Below, in pieces: positions 37,853-51,214 of a stretch of DNA of 64,000 nt; positions within the stretch are counted from its first letter, which is position 1; every line of letters starts with the position of its first letter. The notes beneath the pieces were generated by a model. That model saw only the letters and a program-made list of their open reading frames with translations. It did not search any database and had not been told where the DNA came from. The stretch comes from Fratercula arctica. Taxonomy: Eukaryota > Chordata > Aves > Charadriiformes > Alcidae. A program made the translations under genes and the position numbers. Location of the stretch: assembly GCA_947846985.1 (NCBI GenBank), contig CANTUZ010000003.1, forward strand, positions 93,772,674 through 93,836,673. Reading direction: 5' to 3'.

Positions 37853-39274
37853 TTTTGGCACTATACAGTATTATTGTTTTTTAAAATCAGCAAGAGAAAA
37901 TACTTATTGAAATTTAAGAACACTGAGTGGACAGCCTGGACAGTTGATGTTTGGATAATTTTATTTGGGCAGTGTTTCCTCCGAGTGACATTTATACCCA
38001 CCAGCACTTAGATTCCACTTTCCAGCCAAACTGAAAGTGTCAGTAATTGGTGTACCATGCTGACATGTAGTAGTTCGTGGAGTAGAGCTGGCTAAAAAAC
38101 AGCACTACAGTTTCCAGAAAATTTCTTTTCTTTTCTTTTTTTTTTTTTTTTAAAAGAAGTTTATTTTTGTTCTGAATCAGCCTAAAATGAACAAACAAAA
38201 AAATTTAGAATTTCCTGTGAGCTGGAAGCTTCCCAAACTTTGCAGCTGCTCAGTGAAACGAGCTCTGAGCTGTGATGCTGGCAAGAATGCAAAACCTGTC
38301 AAACCTCATGCATTGATTGTAAGATGCACAGTGTTGACTCCCTTCTCATAACTGCCTCATGTATTTCTAGCACGGTACCTCGTCCTTCTTTCTTTTCCAT
38401 GACCTCACATGACAGACAGAGTTAGTTGGTGGTTTGTTAATCTGGTAACCAGTTGCTCCTTTCACGTGGGTCAAGGGATGGACAAGAAACCAGGGCTCTG
38501 CACAACAGCTGGGGCAGCGCTTTTCATGGAATAGTTTATGCTGAAAATACCCCTTAGAAGACATACTGTTTGGCTGCTCTGTGTCTTAAAATGTCTCTTA
38601 TCATGTAACTACATGTAACTCTCCAGTTGAGCCACATCGTCTGGAACTCTAATTGCTCTTCCAGCACATAACTTGATGCAGCACATACTCATGAGCTGAG
38701 GAAAGTGAAATTTAATCAGCTGAAAATATACAGCTGAGGAGGGTGAGGGATTCCCCATTTTAAGTTATTCTCATCTGATATACTAAACTTTGAACCTTGA
38801 ACTGAACGTGGAGACAGTTTCCTGGGCTGAGGTATTCTCACTGTAATATAGCAGGCAATAAATGACCTATTATTTTCTAACAAAGAATCATTTTCTTACC
38901 AAATTTTATTTCCTTGGAAAATGTATGAACATCTGCACTGCTGAAATTTAAACAGACTCAAAGGAAGAAACTAATAGTATCAGTGTCACATGTAGGAAGC
39001 TGCCAATTTCCTGTTCAGAGGAAGAATCAGTGCTGTTCAGGGTTTTTGAAACTGTGAGGAAAGGACAATTGCACCTTCATAATATACACACATCTTATTC
39101 ATCCCATTAAAGTTAATTGTATTATTTTATGGTCTTTAATTGAAGAATTATTTAGGAAGCCATTCTTAGGATGTATTTTTATCAAGAGAAGATGCTGGCT
39201 AGGGGAACTAGAATTTAGGAACTGTGAACCACAAAACTAGAACCATGACCTAAAAACCACAGTGAACTTATTAC

Positions 39275-39279
<5 letters not shown>

Positions 39280-39307
<28 letters not shown>
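39280..39307. repeat. Poly(A) run, 28 A
   Basis: The longest A run in the window. I looked for a retrocopied gene upstream and recognised none. Confidence 0.95.
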
Positions 39308-39311
<4 letters not shown>

Positions 39312-42300
39312 GGAGGACTCAAACCTGGCTTCATGGGAAAAGAAGGAGGAGAATACAATGAAACACATCAGATAGACAGCCTAGGGTAGCCTGGTGGGGT
39401 GATCTGAATAAAGGGAAAAGAAAATTGAGCATGATACAAAGGACAGAGAGGAAGCAGAGAAGGAGCTAAGGGAAAGAGAGAACAAGAAATGTCATCAAAG
39501 CACATTCCTTTATTCTGTTTAACCTTGCTTTATAGAATTTCCCAGAAGTTAGCATCAGTTACTATGCAGTATCAGAGCTGAAAAAGACATAGGACCTAAC
39601 TGGCAAATTGAAACACATGCTGTAATATTCTTTAAGATTCACAAATTTAATTTCTGTATTTCTCAATGAACTATGATGTATTTTTGTCATACGTATTTTT
39701 AACACATCAGCTATTCAACATTTCTTAATACATCTACCTTGAACTTTTCTGTTCTGATATCACACTTTTAAAAAGATCCACAATAACTACTCTCATTTCT
39801 GATAAGCCAGACTTAAACTTTTGCCTTTCAAAATTCAACCTTGCGCCTTTAATTTTCTTAATGTTTCCCTTATTGTCCATTCATCGTAGTCATGACAGAA
39901 AACTTTGGGTGAAAGTAGTTTGGTCGTGGACTGACACAATAATTCTACTTAAATTTTACTTTTTTTCTTTTTTTCATATCAGGTGCAGTCTATGTTTCAC
40001 AAATTCAGAAATGTTGTTCCAGAAAGATTTATTAGAACAAACTCTAAGGGGTTTTTTTTGGTGCAAATTTGTGATACACCATGGTGCTGTTAAATAGCAC
40101 AGGGATGAAATGCATATCCAAAAAAAATCAGTAGTCTTGTCCTGTTGTTCAGCTATCTGACCTGAACACATGTTTCTAACAGGAAATATTTTTTCTCTAG
40201 TCTAAAGTATTCTATTAACTTCTGAACACTTGCTTCAAAATCCCTATCATTCTCTGTTTTTTCTGAGTAGCAAAAAACATCTATGAAGTCAGGCCACCTA
40301 AAGAGCAACAACAAGGCATCTGAGAGTCATCCATAATTTCTGTCAGTTGCAAACAATTTAAAAGTGTCAGACTTGCAGCTCAAATCAGTCCAACAGATAC
40401 TGGATGTCCAGAACAGATAGACTTTCTAAAATTATTTCTGTATCATACAAAGCTGTAAGTCTGTTTACATAATTAGAAATAAGATTTTGCCATTGTCATG
40501 GAAACTTTACAATCTGGAGTGTAGAGTTTAATTCCATTTATTACAGATTCAGTGTATTATAAATCCAAGACCCTAGTTAAACTTGCAATTATTAGTTTTA
40601 TCCCATTCCTTTACTGTTTCCTGCTCAAGTATAAAAATAACAGGAGTTCCTGAATTTTGATTGTAGCTTTGATTCTTGTTTACTGTTTTGATCTTGGACA
40701 AGCCAGTCTTCAGGTTGGAGGTACACTGAAAATTGATAGAGCCCTCTCACTTGCAGTTCCCTTAGACTTCTGAAGTGATCATGATGATAGGCCATGTATC
40801 ATCACAGTATTTTCTGTATAACTGCATTTAATCAGTACTTAAATTTGTCTTTGGTAGACGTGATTAGCGACTAAATACAGTTTAAAGTAATCTAGATTAA
40901 AAAAAAAAAACAAAAACAAAAACAAAGAAAACGACAAAAAACCAAACAAGAATGCATGGCATTTTTCCTTAAGAGCTCTTATGTGCACATCCAGGTGGGT
41001 CACCTGTGTTTGGTTCTGCCAATTGCTCTGGTTTTGGGAACAAATGGCTAAAAGTAGGTAGGTGTTTGATACTTAATATATTTACAAAAATAATAAAAAA
41101 TCTTGTTTCTTTCTTTCTGTAAAAGAAGCATCAAACATCTGGAGACCATTTCTTTGCTGAGATTCCAAGACATCTTCTAGCCAGCACTTATCCCAAAGGT
41201 CTTTTCTCAGGATACTATTCAAGCCTGCATGCGTTTGTATCCAGCATTGCTATCCATGTGTGTCCTTTGTACTTATGTCTTTATTTTTTTTACAAACAGG
41301 AAGAGCTCCAACAGATAGCATTCGGCATTTTGGAACTAACCACCATTTCCAAAAGCTTTCCCCCCTGCTTTTAGCCTTAGTGATGGGCAGTCATTACTCT
41401 CACCAATTCCAATATGATTTAACCCAGTTTAAAGCACCAAAGAAGGAAAAGACATGTATATATGCAGGTTACTTTATACAAGGACCTGTGTACTTTTGAG
41501 GAAAATATTAACAAGAATATGTGATGATGGCCATATAGTTAACAGAAAAAAGAGGCAATAATGACAAAATAAATTACTGAACTCTTTTTGTCAAAAGAGA
41601 TATACTGAAACTTAAGCTAATGACATCACAGTCAGTTGAAAGAAAGATGGCTTTGCTCTCCATTGGTCTACAGAAATATTGCAAGCATGTCCCGAAAACA
41701 TGAATTTTCTTGCACAGATAAGAAACTGTAGGAGGAGGGAATGAAGAGTTGTCTTTCTGAAAATCATCTTCAGGCACAGTTGTGATATAAACTCCTAATA
41801 GACTTAATTTGGAAACAAATTATTAAGGTGGAGCATGGCCAGATACCCATGTAAAGAACAGAGACACTTTATGAAGATCAGTTGTTAAACAGCTGTTAAT
41901 CAGATGCTCCTACGTGTGTTTTCCACTTTCAAGTGGAAAGTTTAATTCTAGCTCTTACGCACATATTATATAAATTCTGAACTTTTTTTCTTGCTAGTAT
42001 ACCACCATCAGCATCTAATAGATGTATTTGCTGTGGCGCTTTTTTCTTCAGTCTTCCTAAATATAAAAGACAACTTTACATATTAATAGCTTCTACCTAT
42101 GCCATATTATTTTAATAGATTGTTATCTAGTGACAGAGAAGTTACAGAAGAAGAAACCATTGTGTATGTTTCTCTGTAACATGCAACATATTTTAATGGA
42201 AGCTACTTTCAGTGCAAAGCTGACATATATGCTTACATACTTACAGTCACAATATTAAAGAAAGCAAATCTCAAAAAAGTATGCAGCTCCAAGTAATTTA

Positions 42301-42940
42301 AAAAAATACAAAAAATTACTGAAATTTTCAGTCTCGAGCTGATATCTTATTATCGTTTACTTTGTTTGATAATGTACGCATAGCATTAAAATCTGTAAGA
42401 CCCTAACGGTAGTGATGCACTCAGGAAGACCATCATAATTCAAATATGGTCTGTATAAATTGAACTTGATCCAGAGCCACAATATAAGCAACTGTTGCCC
42501 CTCTGGCCTCAACACTGTCCAGTGATGACTGCCAGTCAAGGAGCAAAGAATAGCCAGAGACAGACTCTCAGCTGAGATCCAGCACATTGGAGAACAGGAG
42601 CAACTGGAACTTTACTTTCAAAAAACTCTAATTAGGAAAGAAAAAAATAATTTTCCTGATAAGCTGGAAATCACCAGCTGCTCCTGATATGATGTCACAA
42701 GATCCCTAAATTTTCTTTCTGTACAGGTATAATCATATAGGATGAACAATACAATACACAGGAATTGTTTATTAATTGTAGCTTAAAATCAAATGAGAAG
42801 TTGGAGAAATCACAAAAGCACTGTCTTTGAGAGGCAGATAAACAGAATTAATATGTTTTGCTATATAATTTCCTTTTGGGACACTCCAATATTTACTGAG
42901 ACATCTCTGTAACAGACTCGCTTAGAAGTAGTACTGACAG

Positions 42941-43156
42941 ATCCTTTATGGTAAGGGTGGTGAGACACTGGAACAGGTTGCTCAGGGAAGTTGTGGATGC
43001 CCCATTCCTGGAAGTGTTCAAGACCAGGCTGGATGGGACTTTGAGCAACCTGGTCTAGTAGGAGGTGTCCCTGCCCATGACAGGGGGGTTGGAACTAGAT
43101 TATCTTTAAGGTCCCTTCCAACCTGAACCATTGCATGATTCTGTGATTCTGTGATT
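42941..43156 (+). mobile_element. CR1 3' end, plus strand, type 3
   Basis: About 215 bp: ACACTGGAACAGGTTGCTCA, GTGGATGCCCCATTCCTGG, TTTGAGCAACCTGGTCTAG, then GGGGTTGGAACTAGATTATC and a tail with two ATTCTGTG octamers. This is the end of ORF2 and the 3' UTR of a CR1 type also seen at 54.0 and 55.0 kb. Strongly 5'-truncated. Confidence 0.95.
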
Positions 43157-46100
43157 TATTGGTCTTGCTGCTTACTTCTTCTCAGAGAAGTGCCTGAAAG
43201 CAGCTTCAGTCCCTGTTCTTGCAACAGGTGAGCTATGTCCTTCACCAGTGGTGCGACTCACCTAAAAATAATGTTGATATACAGTGAATTTGGACAGTAA
43301 AGTTCTTTGTTGGGGAAAACAATTCATGGTCTTGACTAAGATGGAGAACAAAGAAGGATCAAAATGGTTTTATCAGCAAACTCAGTGATTCAGAAATTCA
43401 AGAGAAGGCTGTGACTGGAGATGGGTACGTTTGCCTTTTGGAATGTGTGTGTAGGTGTGAGAGGTTTCACAGGTATTTAAACATACACCTTTCCTTTCTT
43501 TGTTTGACAATAACAAATAACCTTGTGTCAATGGAAGAGAATTTAATAATTTCTGCCCTGCACATATACCACTTATAAAATTCTATTGTTTCATAGTGGA
43601 CAATGCTAAAGGAAAATAGATTAGCTATTCTTTATGCTCAGCTTTTATTGTTCAAATCATAGATATTATCCAGAGCATTAATTTAATCATTACAGGTTTT
43701 ACTTTATTTTGACCCACCCTCTTAAGCTAATGGTGACAGCTGCTTTTACAATTAAAGTGGGGACAGAATGAGACACATAACATAGAAGAGATGCAGAGAG
43801 AGGAAAAATAATAAAGCAAAAATAAGAAACCATGGCAGATTCTTCAAATTATAATACACAGAGTTAAAAGATGCCTTGAGACATTTCAACAGACAGCAAC
43901 AATATTTCATTTTAATTCACATCAGAGAGGGAGATCAAGCCTGAAAGTGGAACATCCACATTTTGTCAGACAAACACATCTGATATCTTGGCTACGAACA
44001 AAAACAAATTTTTCACTGTTTAGCAGCTGCTGCTAGACATATAGTAGACACACTTTGGTGTACAGAAATATTTTTTTTCCTCACAAGTTATCTTTAAACA
44101 GAATTTTTCACTCCTCTCAACTTCTGTCCTTTAGCAGTTATTCTACTGGATTTCTAGGAACCTAGAAGAGGCTATATTATTGCGTATTTCTGCAGTAGCT
44201 GTTTAAGATTTTGCAACAGCCTCTCTTGCTGCTATTATCACATTGCATAAAGCCCTACAAAAAAATATGGAGCATCCATGTGTCAATTCTGTATAGCCAA
44301 TGTCAAACTGAACATCTAGAAAAATATCACTTGGTCTGAGAGGAAAATCTATATATGAGCTCTGGTAGGCCACGATCAAGAAGAATTAAGGCTGTCTGTG
44401 TCTGGCCACCCCCACAGAAAAAGTTGAGGTCTTCCTTATGATTCATAAAATAATGCAGAAAATGTGTTCCAGTTTACACCCACATTTTCTCTTTTCTGAC
44501 AGACATATTAAATAATAAAAAACACAACCCCCCCAAAAACCTCACAACCAAGAAAATAAAATAAAGTGCAATGGGCTGTGACAAGGCTTTTACAGATGTC
44601 ACAAAATTATGCTAAAAATTATGTTTAGAAATCTAGAGTTTAATTTATCATCTCCCATCCAAACACAGGGTTTGGACATATGTGTTGAGGCAGCATTAAG
44701 CTTGATATTTGAAGAAGGTAAGTATCTTGTTTATAGCAGTAGCAAAGCAGATGCTAGCAAGATAAGAAAATTCTCTTACTGTGGAAGGAATGAGATATCC
44801 TAAAATGGTCTTTATAACAACTAAATTATTATTTACCAGATGGACCTTTGCAGTCATAAGTTACCATGCCTCTTTACCATGGTTATTTCCTATAAAACAA
44901 AACCAGTAAACTAAGACCAAAGCAGAAACCCTGAATTTTTATGTAGCAGATACTTCTTTGCGTAAGAAAAATGTTAAGGGTAAATCTATGGGGAAGATGA
45001 ATAGGCTGTTATCAGCAGTTGGTCATGGATAAAACCTGAGTAGTATGAAATGTTTATCTTAAGCCAAAGGAAGATATGAATACAGTATAAAAGTATGGTA
45101 TTATTTTTTTTTTTAATATAATCTGTTTAGGCATTTGTAGAAAGTCTGCAAAAGCATATGTTTTAAGATACCTCGGAGACAGTATGTCTAAAGCTTAATA
45201 AATAAAGCTGTTCACACATTTTTCTACTTAAATGCTATTTTCGCTTAAGATGCAGGTTCTCTTCTTATTTTTAAGGCAAATAATAATAGCTGGAATAGTG
45301 ATATAGAATGTAGGAGTTTTGGATGGTGTTTACAAACAAATCAATGATCTAAGCAAGAGCTGAACATATCTCCCTAATCCTGTTAAATTATTTCCCTCAG
45401 CATATTTGATTTTCAGAATTATTTTTTTTCTTTTAACATTGGAAAAATGGCAAGGTCTTATGGAATTTTTAATTGTTAGAGCTGATTTCTTTACTCTTCT
45501 CTTTGAATGTAAATTTCTGAACATAATTTAGTAGATTATGATTTTAAATCTCAAAGGCAACCCAAGAGAACTTATGCATAAATAAATATGAACTAAAAAT
45601 ATTCTGGTTTTCATATAAAGACATCTAAAAATCTCTGAAGACTTTACAAGAGATATATTTAATTCAGACACTGAGTGCTTATTTGAATGTTTAAAAAGAG
45701 GTTATAAATAAGTTTAAGTATTTTAGTGGTGTACATTTTTCTTAGGCAATATCTTTTATACAGTATTTTATTGACTTTAATAAGTGCGAAATGATTGGAG
45801 CTATAATGAACAGTTTATGCTTCAGTGTACAAGGACCTTAGGTATTTATAAATGACAGGTCTACAGAATACCTATGAATGAAAATGATCCCAGGTAACTG
45901 AACGCTGCTTGTGCTGCAGGTATATACACAGCCAAATAATGAAGTGAAACCCATAGAGGACTCTCAACATACTCTCAACATACTTGACATGAGCTAATTT
46001 ATGATTACTGCTGGAGTAAAGGAAGTGCCATTCAGATTTCCTACAGATCTATTACAGGCTACAGCAGAAGTTGTATCTAAAGCAAGACAACAGAATGTTA

Positions 46101-47149
46101 TTTTTAATGTATAGCATATAACATGTACGTGGTGTGTAAAATTAGGTATCTACAGCAATGACAGTATTAGACTAAGTTGATTTGACACAGAGCATGGTAC
46201 CATATAAAACAAACCTTGTTTTTCTACTATAAATATTCAGACACACTGATAAATACTCATGACTCATTCATGTGATCCAACATCAGTAGGATTGTTTTTC
46301 AGAGACTGCATTATATATGTGTGCTCAGCCTGTCAGCCTGCTAGGCAGAATCACTACCATGAGAATGATTAAATTTTCTTTTTAATAAGTCAGCATTGTA
46401 ACATCGTCCAAAGGCAGAAAAAAAATCCTCTTCTCTACCAAACAATAGCCCTGAACAGAATATAGAAACAAAAAAGCCTTCCCTTGTAGGCTTCACCTAC
46501 CTAGATTTCTCTACTTTTTTTCCCATCATGATAATTCTTTCATATTTTCTCCTTTTTAGGCTGAACATAGAACTGATTGTCACTCTCACTGAACTCCTCA
46601 CTGTGGTTGTGCAGCAGCAGAGATTGCAGCCAGTGCTCTCAGCTAAATGAAGATTAATGCTCAGATTCAGGCTAGACAACCCAGGTCAGTATGCTGGCAG
46701 AAGACCTGCGAGTTGAAAGTCTTTGAGCTTGCAGAGAACTGCAGGGAATTCCCTGAGAATTAAATAGTTTTATACAGCTGGACCAAGGACACAACCGTAA
46801 TGAGACAATTCAACCACTGGGTGTTCTAGACTTAAACATTTCTGTTTCTTTCTTTTTTTTTTTTTTTTTTTTCCAAAAAAAAGATTTTTATTTTTCTGTT
46901 TTCATATAAATTTTCTAGTCACAAGGTCTTCAATATTGCAAATGTTGGGGCTGCCAGAATCTCAGAATTTTTTCTAGATGTGATATAAGTGCATGATGCA
47001 GAATGTGCCATGCATAGAAACATATGGCCTTTCTAATATGAAAGCTGTTGCTGCTCCCTTCAGCATCTTGTAGGGACTTCTCTGTTTGCTGACTACACCA
47101 GAGCACAGCTGTTCATATGCCAGGCCATGGCCAATGGCTCTGGGGTCTT
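43157..47149. other. Non-coding stretch
   Basis: About 4 kb of AT-rich sequence without a recognised gene or transposon. A 20-T run lies at 46853-46872 and a short doubled ACTCTCAACAT near 45960. Small open frames (44609-44803, 45330-45524, 46497-46679) have no motif. Confidence 0.55.
46853..46872. repeat. Poly(T) run, 20 T
   Basis: Uninterrupted T run with no recognised retrocopy attached. Confidence 0.95.
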
Positions 47150-47940
47150 CCCATCTCTTTCAGGGACCCCAAAGCATCCAGTTACCAGATAACTTTCATG
47201 CTGGATTCATCACTCAGGCTCCTTTATTAAGGCAGAGTGACAAGTAGAAAATAAATCAAAATCAGCCCAACCCAACCCCCTTCCTACTGACTAGGCAGCC
47301 ACCCATTACAGAGTAGGCACAGAGGAGTTCAAGTCTTCTAGTGCTCTCCTTAAATTAGACAGGGTTATTTATTCTTTTTTGGTGCTTATTATTAACCTTC
47401 CATCTGGCATTTATGGGACATTTATGGGACATTTATGCTCTATAAGTGGTTGCAATTGCTAATTAGATGCTTATGCTCCTCCAGCTATTACAGCTGCCCG
47501 GAAGGAGTAAGAGCAGGCAGCATGCTCGCAGGTGACCTGGAGGCAGGCAGTGGTGGTAGTGCAGGGACCACAGAGGATGGACACCGGCAAACAGCGCTGG
47601 CAGTGAGCATTGGTGTCAGTCAAGAGTCCAGTAGGTCAGACAGGTCCGTAGTGATGAGGCAGGTCCAAGGTCAAGCTAAAAAGTCACCAAGTCACATCTG
47701 CAAGTTAGGCTTTGGTCAGAGTCAGAGAGGCACAGGACTGAGCACAGGCATACCTGCAGCATTGTTCAGGCAGAGAACAAGGGTGAGAGCCTGATCTTAA
47801 AAGCAGCTCCCAGGTGCAGGGGGGGCAGGTCACTGCTGGAGCTTCTCACGGCCAGAGAGGAGCATCTTCAAAGTTGGCCCCGAGCCCAAGCAGCCCAAAC
47901 CTGAGGGCTGCAGGGAAGGCACTCAGGGTCCTAAAAATCT
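47150..47940 (-). mobile_element. Possible degraded LTR or other interspersed repeat
   Basis: This patch is clearly more GC-rich than its surroundings and has sharp compositional edges. On the minus strand it contains an AATAAA (47223-47228) inside TTAATAAAGGAGCC, as expected near the R region of an LTR, and upstream a TTTTAAG-containing segment (around 47797) that might stand in for a promoter. I recall similar sequence from bird genomes but cannot name the family. No TG...CA ends or target duplication could be fixed. The open frame at 47435-47794 (119 codons) lies inside it, is rich in Gly, Ser, Gln and Arg, and has no recognised domain. It could instead be a host CpG-poor exon or another repeat. 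Confidence 0.35.
47408..47437. repeat. 11-bp tandem repeat, about 2.7 copies
   Basis: CATTTATGGGA is repeated twice and then partly a third time, within the possible LTR. Confidence 0.93.
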
Positions 47941-49674
47941 CTAATGCTTTCAAGAACTGGATATAAGACAGTATTAAAGCAGATCAGATATAAGTAGGTC
48001 AACCACACTTGGCTCTCTTTTCCTAGTGACACATGTGCCTTGTATTTGGCAGGCCACTGGGCCACAGCCTCCCTCTTTCCTTTTTACTCAGCCAACAGCT
48101 AAACCCACACTCATCTTGCTTTCAGGCTCACATTAGAATCACTTTTACACATACTGCTGTCACTGTCAATAAGTCACTTAAGGCTCACATAAATCTGCAA
48201 AAGTATTGTTTTCTTCTTTCCATGACAAAATGTAAGTCAGTGTTTCCTCAGAAAACAGGAACAGACAAGATAGTGAAAGGAATGGGTATATGCATGTGTG
48301 TGCATGCTGTGATTGTGTGGGCACATGTGTATATATTGTTTTAATTACTTTAAACTCCCCAGTAAACTGAACTTTGAAAACGGTTTAAGCTATGTTGGTA
48401 CCGCTAGGTTATTGTGCAAATATCTCAATCTTTATCACATATGCAACCTTTACAAATCATAATTAATGATAGTACTCATTCTTCATTTTGAAATCATTTG
48501 GTATATGTGTTTAAGCCTTTCTGAAGAGCTTTCTCTTTTTTTCTTTTCTATTTTCAGGACAAAATGAAAGCAGAGTCTCATAACTGGATTTCTATAGAGA
48601 ATTCCCCATAATCAGTGGGGTCTCCACCTCCACGGGTGACTGGTCACTTGTAGCCTATTGCAAGGCAGGGAGGCAGAAGGGCAACCTCTGAGGATAGGAG
48701 CTCATGGTAAGAGTGGCATGCAAAACAGGGGATTGAAAATTTGCCTATTTCCTTTTTGCCTTCTGATTACATTCTCATATTTAATTTCTTATAGAAACTG
48801 TACACGAACCCTGTGATGCTTTGCTCAAGCCCATGGATGTAGAAATATACTCTGTCTACATTCATTCTCCTATCTTCTTCTAGAATGGGGTAAAAAAATC
48901 ACAGTTACCTGAAGAAACTGACAAATATTTTGTTTTCCTTTTGCTTAGCTACGAGAATCAAGAGCTATACTGCTTTCTTTGTTTATACCTTGTCTGCTTC
49001 TTGGCTCAGATTCTACTGTACCATTTACATGAAAAAAATACTATCAAAGACAGTTAATGCTTATTTATAATTCAAGTAAAGCTCATAAACTCTGGACTTT
49101 GGTTTTTTTTTTTTTTTTTTTTACTCTGTCAGGTTTGGATTTTTAAGATAATGAGTGGAATATTTGCATCAATAAGGATTATAAACTAGACTGGATGCAC
49201 AGATAAATATTGTTTCATAATTAGATTCAAGCTTTACAGCATAGTCAAGTAACTGAAGAAAGATATCATAGAGGAAAATCTGAAGGAAATAAATTATTGT
49301 CAGTACACACAAGAAGACAGAATAAAATTTAAAAAGTAAACTGAAAATATCTCTTTAGTTAGAGACAGGATTTGAGAACAGAAGAGAAGTTTCAAGCACA
49401 TGGATTAGAAAAGATACTAAGGTCCAAAACTGTACTTATGTTTGTGGACAGACTGAAGTCGACACAAGATAGAACAGAAAAAGGAATGAACTTTGAGGGT
49501 AGCTCATTCAGGATTATTTGTGAAACAAATGTTGGGGAGAAATTGAGAAAGGAAACAATGAATGTGAAGGAGACTAAAGCTGTTCTGTGGGCAGTAAAGA
49601 CAGAAACTGAAGCTCTGGAAAAAAATGTCTTAATCAGTTTTGTTGACTCTTCTGAGGACTTAGCAATGGCTGTT
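47941..49674. other. Non-coding stretch
   Basis: No recognised gene or repeat apart from a 20-T run at 49103-49122. The plus open frame 49372-49791 (139 codons) has no domain and its last third runs into the LTR that starts at 49675, so it is taken as chance. Confidence 0.6.
49103..49122. repeat. Poly(T) run, 20 T
   Basis: Uninterrupted T run with no recognised retrocopy attached. Confidence 0.95.
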
Positions 49675-49797
49675 TGTCGTGGTTTAACCCTAACTGTCAA
49701 CCAGGACCATGCAGCCATTCACTCACTCCCCGCCCCCAGTGGGATAGGGGAGGAGTACTGGGAAAAAATGAAACCTCAAAGGTTGAGATAAAGAAAG

Positions 49798-49803
49798 TTT
49801 AAT
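49798..49803 (-). promoter_or_regulatory. Poly(A) signal of the solo LTR
   Basis: ATTAAA on the minus strand, about 155 bp downstream of the TATA box and just before the conserved TTTATCTCAACC segment. Confidence 0.6.
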
Positions 49804-49955
49804 AGAACAGTAATGGAAGAGAAGATAATAATAACAACAACAATAAAAGAATATACAAAATGAGTGATGCAATACAATTGCTCACCAACTGATGATCGAT
49901 TTCCCAGCCCATCCCAAGCAGCAATTGTGGATTCCTGCCCCCTGGCCAAACCATG

Positions 49956-49965
49956 TTTATATATT
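49956..49965 (-). promoter_or_regulatory. TATA box of the solo LTR
   Basis: The minus strand reads AATATATAAA, in the position where related LTRs carry their core promoter, just downstream of GTCATGCTC. Whether it is active is unknown. Confidence 0.65.
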
Positions 49966-51193
49966 GAGCATGACTTCTGTGATATGGAATATCCCTTTGG
50001 CCAGCTTGTCCTGTCTGTGCTCCCTCTCAGCTTCTGTGGGAAACCGAAAAAGTCCTTGACTTAATACAAGAATTACTTAGCAACAACTGAAACATTCTGT
50101 ATTATCAATATTATTCTCATACTAAATTCAAAACACAGTAGCTACTAGGAAGAAAATTAACTCTATCCCAGCTGAAATCAGGACACTGCCAATATGTAAC
50201 TACCTTAAAATGGCCAATTTGAAAAATGTGTGATCTTATTTAATAGGGCCTAAGGCAGTGAGATAAAATGAACTAAATTATTCTGGATCAGAAATTCTAC
50301 TACGTTTCTGCACTGAACATCTTATCTACTCTTTTAGCAATTATAGATCATTTTCATTTTAAAAATAGCATGTTCCTATAGCATTATGCTAATGGTATTT
50401 TTCTTGAAGTACCTGGGATAACATTCGTGGCTTAATCTGTGTTCCTTGTGTAATTGTGTGACCTAAAGTTCTTATAGAAAAAAGCAATCTATAACCATAC
50501 ATTAACTAGAACATTTTAATTTAAAGGAGCAAGGTCTACTATACAAGGGAGTAGCTGGGCTAAAACAAGTGTTGCTTTTGACCATAGAGATCATGAAATA
50601 TTACAACACCTACTAAAAGGCAATTGCACTCTAATTAATGTGCTCTGTAATTGATATCTAGTTATATATCAGTGGATAAATGAAGCTTAAAAAGGAATCA
50701 AGCAAACAATAAAGGACAAAAAAACCCACATGTATTACTTGAAAGAGTACATCTCTAATGGTAATGGCTTGTACGCTACAGAAGGTCCAAGATGCCAGGA
50801 CGAGGAGAACCTGTTGCCTGCTAACCATGTCCAGGGATAGTTTATTTTCCCCAGATGTCTGGCAGAGCTTGAATCTGTAGTGAGTGCAGATTTTAAATTA
50901 AATTTTGACTCTGTGTAGTCCTTTCTTTACTACTGCTGACATTGGCTAACACGGTGAATTAAGAATTCCTGTGGCAGTCACAGGAAATTTTTGATGCAGG
51001 GATGAAATCCACAGCACTTTGCTGTCACGTTCAAAACCTAAAAATGCCTCTCAAAAGTATTGTTTTTTAAGATCGAGTAACTAAATCTAAAACAATGGCT
51101 AAAAAGGAGCCACTGTTACCTTTTATGTTCCCGTGTACACTACAACTGTCAACTGTAAGTACGTAATACAGTACTACAAACACCTTCAAAGCT

Positions 51194-51214
51194 GGGGGGA
51201 TGGGGGGGAGGGGG
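51194..51214 (+). repeat. G-rich tract, possible G-quadruplex
   Basis: G runs of six, seven and five separated by AT and A. The longer runs can be split, so four GGG stems are available. There is no gene start or other regulatory sign beside it. Confidence 0.7.

Larger units (their letters stand above)
37241..42940. other. Non-coding stretch with homopolymer runs
   Basis: About 5.7 kb without a recognised gene or transposon. It holds T-rich tracts at 37810-37852 and 38122-38151, a 28-A run at 39280-39307 and an A-rich CAAAAA patch at about 40891-40925. At 41281-41297 a T-run is followed by ACAAACAG, resembling a splice acceptor, but the following frame (to 41499) has no recognisable protein sequence. 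Confidence 0.55.
49675..50185 (-). mobile_element. Solo LTR of an avian endogenous retrovirus
   Basis: 511 bp. On the minus strand it opens TGTCCTGATTTCAGCTGGGA and closes GGGTTAAACCACGACA, the TG...CA ends of a very common neoavian LTR. In U3 on that strand lie CCAAAGGGATATTCCATA and GAAGTCATGCTC, then a TATA box AATATATAAA at 49956-49965. A poly(A) signal ATTAAA lies at 49798-49803, followed by the TTTATCTCAACC typical of this family's R/U5. Flanking 5-mers are CTGTT (49670-49674) and CTGCC (50186-50190), alike at three of five positions, so a decayed 5-bp target duplication is possible. No gag, pol or env sequence is attached, so the provirus has been reduced by LTR-LTR recombination. Confidence 0.92.

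Noticed and set aside
39280..39307. Poly(A) run as the tail of a processed pseudogene
   Set aside because: The sequence upstream does not resemble a known gene and has no AATAAA close to the run; the same check failed for the runs at 9817 and 51288.
41281..41499. Possible exon after a T-run and ACAAACAG splice-acceptor-like site
   Set aside because: The translated sequence is not recognisable and no matching donor site with supporting frame could be chosen.
49372..49791. 139-codon plus-strand open frame
   Set aside because: No recognised domain, an overlapping open frame on the other strand, and its C-terminal third lies in a retroviral LTR.
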